DNA of 64,000 nucleotides. It comes from Myceligenerans indicum (GTDB taxonomy: Bacteria > Actinomycetota > Actinomycetes > Actinomycetales > Cellulomonadaceae). Positions within the stretch are counted from its first letter, which is position 1, and every line of letters starts with the position of its first letter. Positions 15,998 through 24,840 of the stretch are shown one piece after another. A program made the position numbers and the translations under genes. The stretch is taken from contig NZ_JABBYC010000011.1 in NCBI RefSeq assembly GCF_016742955.1, positions 40,654 to 104,653 of the forward strand. Direction: 5' to 3'. The notes beneath the pieces were generated by a model. That model made no database searches. It saw nothing but the letters and a program-made list of their open reading frames with translations, and was not told where the DNA came from.

Positions 15998-17251
15998 TCA
16001 CCCGCCGCGCGCCGGCCCGCCCTGTTCCGCGACGGGCGTGGATCCCGAAAGAGCGGGGTGGCGCACGAACCGCAACGCCCCCAGCAACCCCGCCGCCACG
16101 AAGCACGAGACCCCCACCACCGGCAGGAAGCCAGGATCCCCGAGGGCCGCGGCCCCCAGCGGGGCACCGGCGCGGGCCACCGTCAGCGGCACCACCATGA
16201 CCGCGGCCGTGGTGGCGAACCCGGCCGTGCCGTAGCGGTCCGCGAGGATCGCCGGGCGGGCGATCGTCGCCACCCCGAACCCGACGCCGAACGCGACCAC
16301 GCACGCCACCGCCCCGGCGAGGCTCGCGGCGTGCGGGAGCAGGACGGCGCCCAGCCCCTGGACGGCGAACACCACGGCCGTGACCGTGGCCATGCCCCAT
16401 CGCCGGGACAGCCCCGTGAGCAGCAGGCGGCCGGTCACCGACAGCATGCCGAGCAGCCCGGCGGTCGCCGACGCCGTGGTGACCGCCCATCCGGCGCCCG
16501 TCAGGTGGCTGACCAGGAGCAGTCCCATCGCGGAGACCGCGGCGGCGTGCGCGACGAACGCCGCGGTCGCCAGCCAGAACCCCGGTTCGGACACGGCGGG
16601 CGGCAGGCCACGCCGGAGGCTCCGCCCCGGCTGCCCAGCGCCTGTCGGGACGGCCAGGGCGTGGCCGGGCACCGCCGTCAGCGCGAGCAGCCCGGCCAGG
16701 CACAGCAGGGCGGTCCGCCACCCGAAGTTCTCCGACAGCAGCCCCGTCAGCGGTAAGAACACGCTGGAGGCGAACCCGGCCACGACCGTCACGGCGAGCA
16801 GGGCGCGATCCCGGTGGGCGGGAGCGGTGCGGGAGATCAGCACGGCGAACGCCGCCTCGTAGGTGGAGGCGGCCAGCGCCACCCCGGTCAGCCCGAGCAC
16901 CACGTACAGCTGCCACACCTGCGTCACCTGCGACCACGCCGCCACCACGACGACGCCCAGCACCGACCCGGCGGTCATCAGCGCGCGTCCTCCGCGCCGG
17001 TCGAGCCACCGTCCGACGGGGATCGCGACCAGGCCCGAGGCGAGCACGGACACCGCCACCGCGCCGGCCACGACGGCCGGCGTCGTCCCGAGGTCCGCAG
17101 CCATCGGGACCAGCAGGACCGGTAGCGCGTACGTCAGCACGCCGTACCCGACCGTCTGGGTGACCGCCAGCACGGCGACCAGGCGTGCCGGCCCCGCGGG
17201 CCCCGGTGCGGACCGGGGCGCCGCGAGGCCGGGACGGGCCGGATCAGTCAA
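15998..17251 (-). CDS. MFS transporter in an ArsR-regulated locus
   Basis: 417 aa if it starts at TTG 17251, which overlaps the upstream stop (GTTGACTGA). About twelve hydrophobic segments run through the protein, with the MFS loop motif GRWLDRRGGRALM after TM2 and a matching loop in the second half. It is the second gene after the ArsO-like monooxygenase and divergent from arsR, so it may export an arsenic species or an oxidised product. Substrate is inferred from context only. The TTG start is chosen by overlap; the longer ORF upstream is Arg/Pro-rich shadow of the neighbour. Confidence 0.75.
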   Translation of the reverse strand: MTDPARPGLAAPRSAPGPAGPARLVAVLAVTQTVGYGVLTYALPVLLVPMAADLGTTPAVVAGAVAVSVLASGLVAIPVGRWLDRRGGRALMTAGSVLGVVVVAAWSQVTQVWQLYVVLGLTGVALAASTYEAAFAVLISRTAPAHRDRALLAVTVVAGFASSVFLPLTGLLSENFGWRTALLCLAGLLALTAVPGHALAVPTGAGQPGRSLRRGLPPAVSEPGFWLATAAFVAHAAAVSAMGLLLVSHLTGAGWAVTTASATAGLLGMLSVTGRLLLTGLSRRWGMATVTAVVFAVQGLGAVLLPHAASLAGAVACVVAFGVGFGVATIARPAILADRYGTAGFATTAAVMVVPLTVARAGAPLGAAALGDPGFLPVVGVSCFVAAGLLGALRFVRHPALSGSTPVAEQGGPARGG

Positions 17252-18758
17252 CCGGGTCGCCCGACCGGCCGTGTGCCACCCCGGTGGCGAACCCGGCCTT
17301 CGCGCCGGCGACGACGGGCTCCCTGCCCTCCGGACCGGCGGAGCCGGGCGCGCCGGATCCGGCGTCCCGCCGCGTGGCCCCGGCCCCGCCGTCGTCCGCG
17401 CCCGCAGGCGCACCCACCCCGAGCGTCACCAGCTCCGGCCCCGGCGCCGTGCCGCAGCACGCGGCCGCGCTGCTCGCCGCGTCGTCGGCGTCCTGAGCCC
17501 GGTCCGAGGAGCAGACGCCGGTCTCAGGGAGCGCGAGCTCGACGGCGTCCGCTGCCGACTGGTCCCCCGCCAGAGCGGCGGCGATCGAGCGGACCTGCTC
17601 GTACCCGGTGGCCAGCAGGAACGTCGGCGCACGCCCGTAGGACTTCATGCCCGCCAGGTAGAAGCCCTCCTCGGGGTGCGCCAGCACGGCCTCCCCGTGC
17701 GGAGGCACGCTCCCGCAGGAGTGCAGGTTCGGGTCGATCAGCGGGGCCAGCTTCGCCGGCGCCTGCACCACCGCGTCCAGGTCCAGGCGGATCTCGCTCA
17801 GCATGGCGAGGTCGGGCCGGAACCCAGTGGCGTTCACGATCGCGCTCACGGTGAGGTCCAGCTCCCCGTCGGCGCCGTCTCGCCGTCCCGTGCCGGTCAC
17901 GTGCACGACGTCGCCGTCGGGCACGAGCCTGTCCACGGTCACCCGCGTCACCAGCTCCAGGCGGCCCGCGTCGACCGCGGCACGGAGCCGCGTACCGAGC
18001 AGCCCGCGGGCGGGTAGCTCGTCCGCCTCGCCACCGCCGTACAGGCGGCGGGCGGTCGCACCGCGGATGGCCCACGTGATGCGCGTGGCGGGCTCGGCCT
18101 CGGCGAGCTCGACCAGGGACAGCAGCGTGTTGGCCGCCGAGTGCCCCATGCCCACCACCAGGGTGTGCCGCCCGGCGAACCGGGCGCGGTCCCGTCCGAG
18201 CACGTCCGGCAGCGGCCCGGTGAGGAACCCGGCCGCCTCGGTCTCGCCCACCGCGGGCAGGCCGGCCGTGCCGATCGGGTTGGGCTGCCCGAACGTGCCC
18301 GACGCGTCGATGACCGCGCGCGCCAGCACGTCGGTCACCTGCCCTCCCGGCTCGACGGTGCGGACCAGGAACGGGCGGCGCTCCCGCCCGACGGACCGCG
18401 TGCGGTCCGCGCCCTGGCGCGCGACGGCGACGACCCGCGTGCCGTAGCGGATCCGGTCGGCCAGGGGCGTCTTGGTGGCCAGCGGCGTCAGGTAGACGTC
18501 GACCAGGTCGTTGCCCGTGGGCAGCGATTCCGGGTCGGGAGCTGTCCAGCCTGTGGGCGCCAGCAGACGCGCGGTGGCATCGTCGACGTCGAACCGCCAC
18601 GGGGAGAACAGCCGCACGTGACCCCAGCTCGCCACGGCGGCGCCCGGCCCCTGGCCGGCTTCCAGGACCAGCGGTTCCAGGCCGCGCTCCAGCAGGTGCG
18701 CGGCGGCGGCCAGGCCCACCGGGCCCCCGCCGACGACCACCACAGGCAGACTCGTCAT
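17244..18758 (-). CDS. arsO: ArsO-like FAD-dependent monooxygenase
   Basis: 504 aa from ATG 18758, with GAGGAGG just upstream. Rossmann loop VVVGGGPVGLAAAAHLLERG at the N-terminus for FAD, HVRLFSPWRF typical of ArsO-type proteins, a second dinucleotide loop VVGMGHSAANTLL (NADPH) near residue 215, and ATGFRPDLAML near the end of the core. ArsO proteins are flavin monooxygenases found in ars operons. Divergent from an ArsR gene that carries a Cys-Cys metalloid site, which supports the assignment. The last 80 residues form an extra low-complexity tail with a Cys-Cys pair (AAACCGTAPG), which is not part of the fold and might bind the metalloid. Confidence 0.75.
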   Translation of the reverse strand: MTSLPVVVVGGGPVGLAAAAHLLERGLEPLVLEAGQGPGAAVASWGHVRLFSPWRFDVDDATARLLAPTGWTAPDPESLPTGNDLVDVYLTPLATKTPLADRIRYGTRVVAVARQGADRTRSVGRERRPFLVRTVEPGGQVTDVLARAVIDASGTFGQPNPIGTAGLPAVGETEAAGFLTGPLPDVLGRDRARFAGRHTLVVGMGHSAANTLLSLVELAEAEPATRITWAIRGATARRLYGGGEADELPARGLLGTRLRAAVDAGRLELVTRVTVDRLVPDGDVVHVTGTGRRDGADGELDLTVSAIVNATGFRPDLAMLSEIRLDLDAVVQAPAKLAPLIDPNLHSCGSVPPHGEAVLAHPEEGFYLAGMKSYGRAPTFLLATGYEQVRSIAAALAGDQSAADAVELALPETGVCSSDRAQDADDAASSAAACCGTAPGPELVTLGVGAPAGADDGGAGATRRDAGSGAPGSAGPEGREPVVAGAKAGFATGVAHGRSGDPVD

Positions 18759-18772
18759 CCCGTCCTCCTCAG

Positions 18773-18823
18773 ATCGACATACTTCGATGCGATGACGTGA
18801 GCAACATATCCACAAACTTCGAT
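18773..18823. promoter_or_regulatory. Candidate ArsR operator region
   Basis: ATCGA (18773-18777), six bases, TCGAT (18784-18788) is an inverted repeat of the spacing seen in ArsR-type operators; a further TTCGAT half-site is at 18818-18823. It lies in the 84-bp gap between the monooxygenase start and arsR, so binding would control both directions. Confidence 0.5.
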
Positions 18824-18842
18824 CCGTGGCAAGATGGGGGGC

Positions 18843-19217
18843 ATGACCGCGACGCGCGAACTCCTCCCGACGGTGGCGCCCCCCTCCGGCGCCTGCTGTG
18901 CGCCGATGGTCCGCGAGGCCATCGACCCGGAACCCGCCCGCGAGCTCGCCCACGCCTTCAAGGCGCTCAGCGACCCCGCACGCGTCCAGCTCGTCTCGAT
19001 CATCGCCGCGCACGACGGCGGCGGGGCATGCGTCTGCGACCTGACCGAACCGGTCGGCCTGTCGCAGCCCACCGTCAGCCACCACCTGAAGATCCTGGTC
19101 GAAGCCGGATTCCTCACCCGCACCCAGCGGGGCAAGTGGGGCTACTACGCCATCACGCCCGGGTCGCTCGACCGGATCGCCGAGTCTCTGACGGGAGCGA
19201 GTCCGCTCGGGCGGTGA
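18843..19217 (+). CDS. arsR: ArsR-family metalloid-responsive repressor
   Basis: 124 aa from ATG 18843 (an ATG at 18834 would add three residues). Winged-helix ArsR fold: HAFKALSDPARVQLVSII, then recognition helix LSQPTVSHHLKILVEAG. An N-terminal GACCAP pair and ACVCDL in the DNA-binding helix supply cysteines for As(III) sensing, as in known actinobacterial ArsR proteins. Expected to repress itself and the divergent monooxygenase-MFS genes and release DNA on As(III)/Sb(III). Confidence 0.88.
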   Translation: MTATRELLPTVAPPSGACCAPMVREAIDPEPARELAHAFKALSDPARVQLVSIIAAHDGGGACVCDLTEPVGLSQPTVSHHLKILVEAGFLTRTQRGKWGYYAITPGSLDRIAESLTGASPLGR

Positions 19218-19315
19218 CGTTTGTCGCGGGCGGCTCGGGGTCGGGGGCCGGACCGGGCCCTCTCCGCGCCGCGGGCAAGAGACGCGCGCCCGCCACGTCT
19301 CGTAGGGTCTTTCCC

Positions 19316-19843
19316 ATGACGTCGACCGAACTACCTTCCCCCGGGGCCGACGCGCTTCCCCAGCGCGAGGTGCTCACCTGGGAGACCTTCCCCGTCGCGG
19401 TGCGTGACCTGGCGCATCAGGTGGTGGCCAGCGGGTTCGTGCCCGAGGTGGTGGTCGCCGTCGCGCGCGGCGGCCTGGTGCCCGGTGGTGCCATGGCGTA
19501 CGCACTCGGCACCAAGGGCGTGGGCACGCTCAACATCGAGTTCTACACGGACATCGGCAAGACGCTCGATGATCCGCGCGTCCTGCCACCGCTCATGGAC
19601 ACCTCCGACCTCCCCGGCGCCAGGGTCCTGGTGGTCGACGACGTCGCCGACTCCGGACGCACTCTCGCCCTGGTCATGGAGCTGCTGGAGAAGCAGGGCG
19701 CCGACGCCCGTTCCGCGGTGCTGTTCACCAAGCCGCGCACGATCGTCCAGCCCGACTACTCGTGGAAGGACACCGACCTGTGGATCACCTTCCCGTGGTC
19801 CGCCGAGCCGCCGGTGACCGGCGCGAGGTCGATCAGCGCGTGA
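19316..19843 (+). CDS. Purine/xanthine-type phosphoribosyltransferase
   Basis: 175 aa from ATG 19316. Type I PRTase fold with the PRPP loop VLVVDDVADSGRTL (two acidic residues then DSGRT), VVAVARGGLVPGGAMAYAL before it (PPi-binding loop), and a C-terminal WITFPWS. This matches small actinobacterial hypoxanthine/xanthine-guanine PRTases that make nucleotides from a base and PRPP. Exact base is not decidable. Monocistronic. Confidence 0.82.
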   Translation: MTSTELPSPGADALPQREVLTWETFPVAVRDLAHQVVASGFVPEVVVAVARGGLVPGGAMAYALGTKGVGTLNIEFYTDIGKTLDDPRVLPPLMDTSDLPGARVLVVDDVADSGRTLALVMELLEKQGADARSAVLFTKPRTIVQPDYSWKDTDLWITFPWSAEPPVTGARSISA

Positions 19844-20143
19844 CCGGCCGGACCCCACGGCGTTCCCGTGGTCTGCCGCTGACCCCGCCTGGCCGAGTCC
19901 GTTGAGGCGGGAGGCGCTTGACGCGGTTCAGGAGGTTGGCAGGTCCAGATCCGGGGACGAGCCCCTCGTGGACCAGTCCGATGAGCGCTTGGTGGCTTGG
20001 CGCGATCGATCACGCACGGCGATCCGTGAGTTCGTGCATTCCGCTCGGAGCGATCTCATGAACAGTGCCTAGCTAGTTGCCGTGGTTCTGCGAGTCGCCT
20101 GAAGACGGTTCCGAGCTCCCACCCGCCACGGCCTCCGACACCC
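19844..20143. other. Gap between phosphoribosyltransferase and AraC gene
   Basis: 300 bp. No convincing ORF, tRNA or repeat seen; composition is slightly less GC-rich than flanks. Confidence 0.4.
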
Positions 20144-21019
20144 CTACCGCCCCCGCCCCCGAAACTCGCTCGGGCTGCACCCGTGCACGCTCCGGAACTG
20201 CCGTGAGAAGTAGAACGGGTCGGCGTACCCGACGGCGCGGGCGATGTCGGCGACCGGCAGCCCGGTGGTGATCAGCAGTTCGCACGCCCGGGCCATCCGC
20301 AGCCGTTTGAGGTATTCGACGACGCCGCCCCCGGTCGCCGCGCGGAAGAGGGCGGAGAAGTGTGACGTGCTCAGGCCGAACCGGCGGGCGAGCGCCCCCA
20401 CCTCGACGACGGCGTCCAGGTGTGTCCGCAGGTATTCCTGCGCGGCACGCACCGGTTCGCCGCGTGCCGGGCTGCCGACGGCGGCGTCGGCCCCGAGCTG
20501 GGCGAGCACCGACCAGGCGGCGCCCGCGCAGCGCAGGAGGCTGGGGTAGGTGTCGTCGGTCTCGAGGGCCGCCACGACGCGTTCGAGGTCGGCGACCACA
20601 CGGACGACGTCGTGCACCTCGACCACGGCGACGTTGTCCGGTCCGGCGTGCCGGGCGAGGTCGCGCTCGAACTCGCCCGCGTCCGGGCCGCGGGCGTGCA
20701 TCCACCAGATCGTCCATGGGGCGTCGTCGTCCGCCCAGTACTCGTGGGGTACTCCGGCCGGGATGACCAGGGCCTGAGCTGCCCCGACCTGGTGCAGGCC
20801 GCCCGGCGTGCGGCACCATCCGCACCCCGCCACGGACACGATGGCGATCGTCCCGACGGCGCCTTCGCCGCGGCTCCTGCCGTGGTTCGCGGCATGCGGA
20901 AAATAGCCGGCGTCCGTGACCAGCAGCCGGGAGGTGGGGCCCGTGTCCGACGCCGCGCCCACGACGGCGGACGGCAGCACCCGCAGGCGCTGCCCGGGGA
21001 AGCCGTCGCCGATGCGCAT
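20144..21019 (-). CDS. AraC-family regulator, probable control of divergent glycosidase
   Basis: 291 aa from ATG 21019. N-terminal cupin-type sensing domain (IPAGVPHEYWADD) and a C-terminal two-HTH AraC domain: VEVGALARRFGLSTSHFSAL and LPVADIARAVGYADPFYFSR, followed by the usual FRSVHGCSPSEFR. Divergent from the glycosidase at 21302 with 282 bp between, which is the standard layout for a sugar-responsive activator and its target. Confidence 0.87.
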   Translation of the reverse strand: MRIGDGFPGQRLRVLPSAVVGAASDTGPTSRLLVTDAGYFPHAANHGRSRGEGAVGTIAIVSVAGCGWCRTPGGLHQVGAAQALVIPAGVPHEYWADDDAPWTIWWMHARGPDAGEFERDLARHAGPDNVAVVEVHDVVRVVADLERVVAALETDDTYPSLLRCAGAAWSVLAQLGADAAVGSPARGEPVRAAQEYLRTHLDAVVEVGALARRFGLSTSHFSALFRAATGGGVVEYLKRLRMARACELLITTGLPVADIARAVGYADPFYFSRQFRSVHGCSPSEFRGRGR

Positions 21020-21301
21020 CCCCGGAGGCTACCCCTGCGGGCTCGCCGGCGGCGGACCGCAGGATCATCGGATCGTCCAGGCAAGAGCGTCGATGCGTTA
21101 CTTCCCGGGGCGTGCCGCGACTTCGTAGCGTCGGCCCCATGCTCGATGTGGAGCGCGTGCTCACCCTTCCCGGCCGGCCCGGCGCTCGCGGCCTCCTGGA
21201 ACGCGGCGGACCTGCGTCGCCTCATCCGGCATCACGGCCCCGGTCTCCGCCGTCTCGGGTCTCGCCCGACCAGATCCCGCCGAACCGAAGGAGTTCTCGC
21301 C

Positions 21302-22624
21302 ATGAACAGTCTGCTGACCACCCCCGACCGCCCGCACATGGTGTGCCTGTGGGACTTCACCTGGTACACGCGTACCGGCCCCGGGGAGCCGTTCGAGGAT
21401 CTGGACCGCGCCTTCGCGCAGGCGCGCGAGCGGGGCTACGACACGATCCGGATCTGCGCGATGCCGTTCCTGCTGTTCGGGTCCGGCATCGACACGTCGG
21501 CGTTCGGCCTGGGCCCGCTCGGAGGTGAGTTCGGGCAGCGTGTGCGGTGGTACGACGTCCGGCACGAGACGACGATCGACGCGCGCGCCCACCTGGTGGA
21601 GCTGTTCCGCGCGGCCGACCGGCACGACGTCGGCGTCATCGCCTCCTCGTGGGAGTACCAGCAGTCCCCGTCGTTCGCGGCCACACCCGAGTGGTACGAG
21701 GCGCTGCACGCCGTCGACCCCGAGGACCGCGCCGTGGTGCTCGCCGACGCCCACGCGGACCTCGCCGACCTGCTGGACCAGGAGGGCCTGGGCCACCGGC
21801 TCGTGCTGACCGAGCTGCACAACGAAGTGCAGATCGGCTACCTGACCGACGGGCTGGGTGCCGGCGGCGGCGATGACGCCGTCCGGGCCCTCACCCCGCG
21901 GCTGGAGCGCGGGATCGCCCGGTTCCGCCGGCGGCATCCGGACCGGCCGGTGACCGTGAACTACGGGGGTGTGCCGGTGGGCGCCCTGAACGCGCTGCCC
22001 GCCGACCTCGACGCACTGGTCGTGCACCCGTACGTGTACGGGGTGCTGCAGGAACTGATCGACACGTTCGGGCTTCGCGGCCCCGTGGAGGAGTTCGACG
22101 AGGACCGGGCGCGTGAGCTGCTGCGCCCGGACGCGCCCGGGCTCGCCGCGTGGTCGGTGCCGGAGGGGCAGGAGTGGCGCACGCGCGCGACGATCATGTC
22201 GGTCGCCGAGGTCTACGTGCACGACTGGTGCGACCCCGAGGCGTGGGACCACTGGCTGTACGACCGGCTGGATGCCCACCGAGCGGCCATGTACGAGAAG
22301 CTCGCCCTCTGGCTGGAGGCTGCCGCGGAAGCCGCCGCGGGCCGCGGGATCCCGCTGATCCTCGGTGAGGGCTACGTGGGATACACCCCGCTGCACGGCC
22401 GCTTCGAGGAGGACCGGTTCGGGGCCGAGCTGTGCCGGCACGCCGTGCGGGAGGCGGCACGGCTCGGCGCGTGGGGCGCCGTCGTGTGCTCCAACGCCGC
22501 GCCGCACCATCCGATGTGGTCCGACGTCGCGTTGCAGCGGCAGTGTGCCGAGATCCTGACGGGCGGGAGCCTCCCGGCCTCCGTGACCGGCTCCTCCGTG
22601 ACCGGCTCCTCCGTGACCGGCTGA
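21302..22624 (+). CDS. Clan GH-A glycoside hydrolase (cellulase-like family)
   Basis: 440 aa from ATG 21302, with GAAGGAG upstream. TIM-barrel glycosidase features of clan GH-A: LVLTELHNEVQIGYL gives an Asn-Glu acid/base pair in mid-protein and LILGEGYVGYTPL a Glu after strand 7 as nucleophile; HPYVYG lies between. No signal peptide, so it acts on imported oligosaccharide. Substrate unknown. The C-terminus ends in three copies of a 5-residue repeat (SVTGS) from 15-bp tandem DNA. Confidence 0.75.
   Translation: MNSLLTTPDRPHMVCLWDFTWYTRTGPGEPFEDLDRAFAQARERGYDTIRICAMPFLLFGSGIDTSAFGLGPLGGEFGQRVRWYDVRHETTIDARAHLVELFRAADRHDVGVIASSWEYQQSPSFAATPEWYEALHAVDPEDRAVVLADAHADLADLLDQEGLGHRLVLTELHNEVQIGYLTDGLGAGGGDDAVRALTPRLERGIARFRRRHPDRPVTVNYGGVPVGALNALPADLDALVVHPYVYGVLQELIDTFGLRGPVEEFDEDRARELLRPDAPGLAAWSVPEGQEWRTRATIMSVAEVYVHDWCDPEAWDHWLYDRLDAHRAAMYEKLALWLEAAAEAAAGRGIPLILGEGYVGYTPLHGRFEEDRFGAELCRHAVREAARLGAWGAVVCSNAAPHHPMWSDVALQRQCAEILTGGSLPASVTGSSVTGSSVTG
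22578..22622 (+). repeat. 15-bp tandem repeat, 3 copies, in 3' end of glycosidase gene
   Basis: CCTCCGTGACCGGCT occurs three times in a row and encodes the last repeats of the glycosidase. Copy number could vary without a frameshift. Confidence 0.8.
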
Positions 22625-22778
22625 GGCTGCGCCCGCGTCGGGACCGGGTGCGCGGGAGAGCCTCATTTCGGGCGGATGGTCCCTGCGGTCAGTGCCTTTG
22701 GGCCCTGCGATCGGCGGGCGCGCAGCGTCAGGCTGGTGGTGGATCGGGCATGGACACCCGAGACGCGAGGAGGCCGCA

Positions 22779-23051
22779 ATGTCCACCAACGACAACAGAG
22801 ATGCCGACCGGCGAACCCAGGCCGTCGAGCGGCTGAAGAAGCGTTCGGAGTTCTGGACCCACCTGGCCGTCTACGTGCTGATCAACGCGATGCTGGTGGT
22901 CGTGTGGTTCTTCACCACGGCCGACGGCTTCTTCTGGCCCGTCTTCCCGCTCGTCGGCTGGGGTATCGGACTCTTCTTCCACGGCGTGGACACGTTCCGT
23001 CGTCCGTTCAGCGAGGACCGCATCCGCCGCGAGATGGACCGGATGGCATAG
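22779..23051 (+). CDS. 2TM-domain small membrane protein
   Basis: 90 aa from ATG 22779, GAGGAGG spaced five bases upstream. RSEFWTHLAVYVLINAMLVVV forms the first helix and FPLVGWGIGLFFHGVDTF the second, the layout of the 2TM domain family (seen at the ends of histidine kinases or as stand-alone proteins). Charged ends lie inside the cell. Function unknown. Confidence 0.8.
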   Translation: MSTNDNRDADRRTQAVERLKKRSEFWTHLAVYVLINAMLVVVWFFTTADGFFWPVFPLVGWGIGLFFHGVDTFRRPFSEDRIRREMDRMA

Positions 23052-23218
23052 GCCTGCCGGACTCGGCGTGAGAGGGGCGTCGACCGCGCCGGATCGCGGC
23101 CACGCGCGTCGTCGTCACCTTCGACGGGCGCCGGCGCTTATGCGCTCGGCGCCGCGACCGATGAGTTCCTTCACCCGCGTTCGTCAACCGGAGGACGACC
23201 CGACGGAAGGAACCCACG

Positions 23219-23605
23219 ATGGTCACCACGACGCGCACCTTCAGCGGCTTCTCGGTGGACGACGCCGACGCCGCGCTCCGCTTCTATCGCGACACGCTCG
23301 GCCTGCCCGCACGCGGGAACGCGATGGGAGGCTTCGAGATCGACCTCACCGAGGGCTCGTCGGTGTTCGTCTACCCCAAGGGCGAGGCCCATGCTCCGGC
23401 GTCGTACACGGTGCTCAACGTGGTCGTTCCGGACATCGACGAGGCGGTGAAGGAACTGGAGGCGGCCGGTGTGAGCCTGATTCGGTACCCCGCGTTCGAC
23501 CAGGACGAACACGGCGTGGCACGGAGCACCGACCCCACCCGGGGCCCGACGATCGGATGGATCGCCGACCCCGCGGGCAACGTCATCGCACTGATCCAGG
23601 AGTGA
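23219..23605 (+). CDS. VOC/glyoxalase-like protein
   Basis: 128 aa from ATG 23219, GGAAGGA upstream. Single VOC module: FSVDDADAALRFYRDTLGLP at the N-terminus, then the beta strands with VFVYPKGEAHAPASYTVLNVVV and a C-terminal GRT-like WIADPAGNVIALIQE. Small VOC proteins can be dioxygenases, isomerases, or fosfomycin/bleomycin-type resistance proteins; nothing selects among these. Monocistronic. Confidence 0.82.
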   Translation: MVTTTRTFSGFSVDDADAALRFYRDTLGLPARGNAMGGFEIDLTEGSSVFVYPKGEAHAPASYTVLNVVVPDIDEAVKELEAAGVSLIRYPAFDQDEHGVARSTDPTRGPTIGWIADPAGNVIALIQE

Positions 23606-23900
23606 ACCGCCCGTCCCGCGACGCCGAGTGGCACCACAGCTGGGTCGTAGCCCCTGCCTCACAGGTCGCGAGCGACAGCCCCCAGGAGTCTTCCCGGGTG
23701 GCCAGGCACAGTTCCGGGGCGCCCACGGCGCTGATCGTGCCGTCGTCGTTCAGATCCCACTGCTGCTCGACCGTCCCCGCGCAGTCCTCGATGACCAGCG
23801 AGCTCCCGGCGACGAGCACGCCGCCCAGCGTCACGCACAGGTCCCCGTACACGGTGAGCTCCCGGCCGGTGGCCCGGCGCGGTCTCGGGCAGCTCGGCAC
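23583..23900 (-). pseudogene. Ricin-type beta-trefoil lectin fragment
   Basis: About 105 codons from a GTG. Two beta-trefoil subdomains are readable: DLCVTLGGV ... EQQWDL and ELCLATRED ... TTQLW, with the QxW signature and paired cysteines of ricin B lectins. No signal peptide, catalytic domain or third subdomain is attached, and the end overlaps the VOC stop, so I read it as the leftover of a larger secreted glycosidase. Confidence 0.5.
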
Positions 23901-23966
23901 GGCCAGGGCCCGGGTCTCGCGGAGGTCCGCGGGACCCGGGCCCGACGATCAGGGCGTTCCGCCGTT

Positions 23967-24380
23967 CTATGCGGCCCGGACCTCCTCGCCGTGGACGATG
24001 AGCGCATAGATCACGAACGAGTCGAGCACGATGACGATCAGGGCCCAGATCGGGTAGACGGGAAGCACCGTGATCTGCACCAGGATGCTGATCGCGGCGA
24101 CGATGACGCCGATCACCCGCCCCCAGAGCGCGCCGGCGAACACGCCGATGCCGGCGATCACGAGCAGGGCTCCGATGGCGAGGTGCGTCCAGCCCCAGGT
24201 ATTGAGGTCGAACACGACCAGGCCGCTCTCGAGCGCCACGGCGAATCCGTCGTCGAGCAGAGCGACCAGGGCCTGGATCACCTGGAACAGCCCGAGCGTG
24301 ACGAGCATGGTCGCGCCGAACCACACCCAGCCGGCCCATGCGGTGACGACGGGCGCGGGGGTCGTCGGTTGTGTTGCCAT
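23967..24380 (-). CDS. DUF7144-type four-helix membrane protein
   Basis: 137 aa from ATG 24380 with GAGGAGGAG upstream. Four hydrophobic segments: WVWFGATMLVTLGLFQVIQAL, HLAIGALLVIAGIGVFAGAL, VIGVIVAAISILVQI and YPIWALIVIVLDSFVIYALI, with a GWxW start. This fits the small actinobacterial DUF7144 membrane family, role unknown. Confidence 0.75.
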   Translation of the reverse strand: MATQPTTPAPVVTAWAGWVWFGATMLVTLGLFQVIQALVALLDDGFAVALESGLVVFDLNTWGWTHLAIGALLVIAGIGVFAGALWGRVIGVIVAAISILVQITVLPVYPIWALIVIVLDSFVIYALIVHGEEVRAA

Positions 24381-24645
24381 GATTCTCCTCCTCAGTTCCT
24401 GCGCGTCGGGCGCGTGCGGGGCCGAGAAGGTGCCCCGGACGCGCCTGCGCCTGGCGTGAGCCCCGGTCCTCCGCCCGAGGGCGCCGGTGCCACGGGAAGC
24501 GGGTCCGGACACCTGGTGCCCGTGACCGGGCCCGCCCGATGGTCGAACCTCGGCATGGTTCGCCGACGCAACAGCACGGTACGGCCGGGCGGCACGTCGC
24601 GGTTCACCCGATCCGGGTGATGTGAAGGAGGGGCCGGTGCGCCCG

Positions 24646-24735
24646 GCCGGGCGCTCACCGGCCGGGCGCTCACCGGCCGGGCGCTCACCGGCCGGGCGCT
24701 CACCGGGCGGGCGTGCACCGGGCGGGCGTGAGTCA
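24646..24735. repeat. 15-bp tandem repeat, 4 perfect and 2 degenerate copies
   Basis: GCCGGGCGCTCACCG is repeated from 24646 to 24705 and decays to 24735, inside the 460-bp gap 24381-24840 before the sortase stop. The rest of the gap shows no gene. Confidence 0.85.
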
Positions 24736-24840
24736 TGGCGGGCGGCCACGCGCCTCCGGGTTGGCGACGTGCCTCCGGGGCGGACACAGTCCCACCGGCG
24801 CGGCGTGGAGGCCGTCTCGCGTCCCGGGGAGCGGCGGGGG

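Noticed and set aside
15792..17009. 405-aa minus ORF over the MFS gene
   Set aside because: Only its last 45 residues (DUF429 end) are real in style; the rest is a shifted frame of the transporter.
11948..21235. 15-bp direct repeat CTCATCCGGCATCAC at 11948 and 21221 as att sites
   Set aside because: A 15-bp match is expected by chance in 64 kb, and the second copy lies beyond the kinase/HNH junction, among ordinary chromosomal genes.
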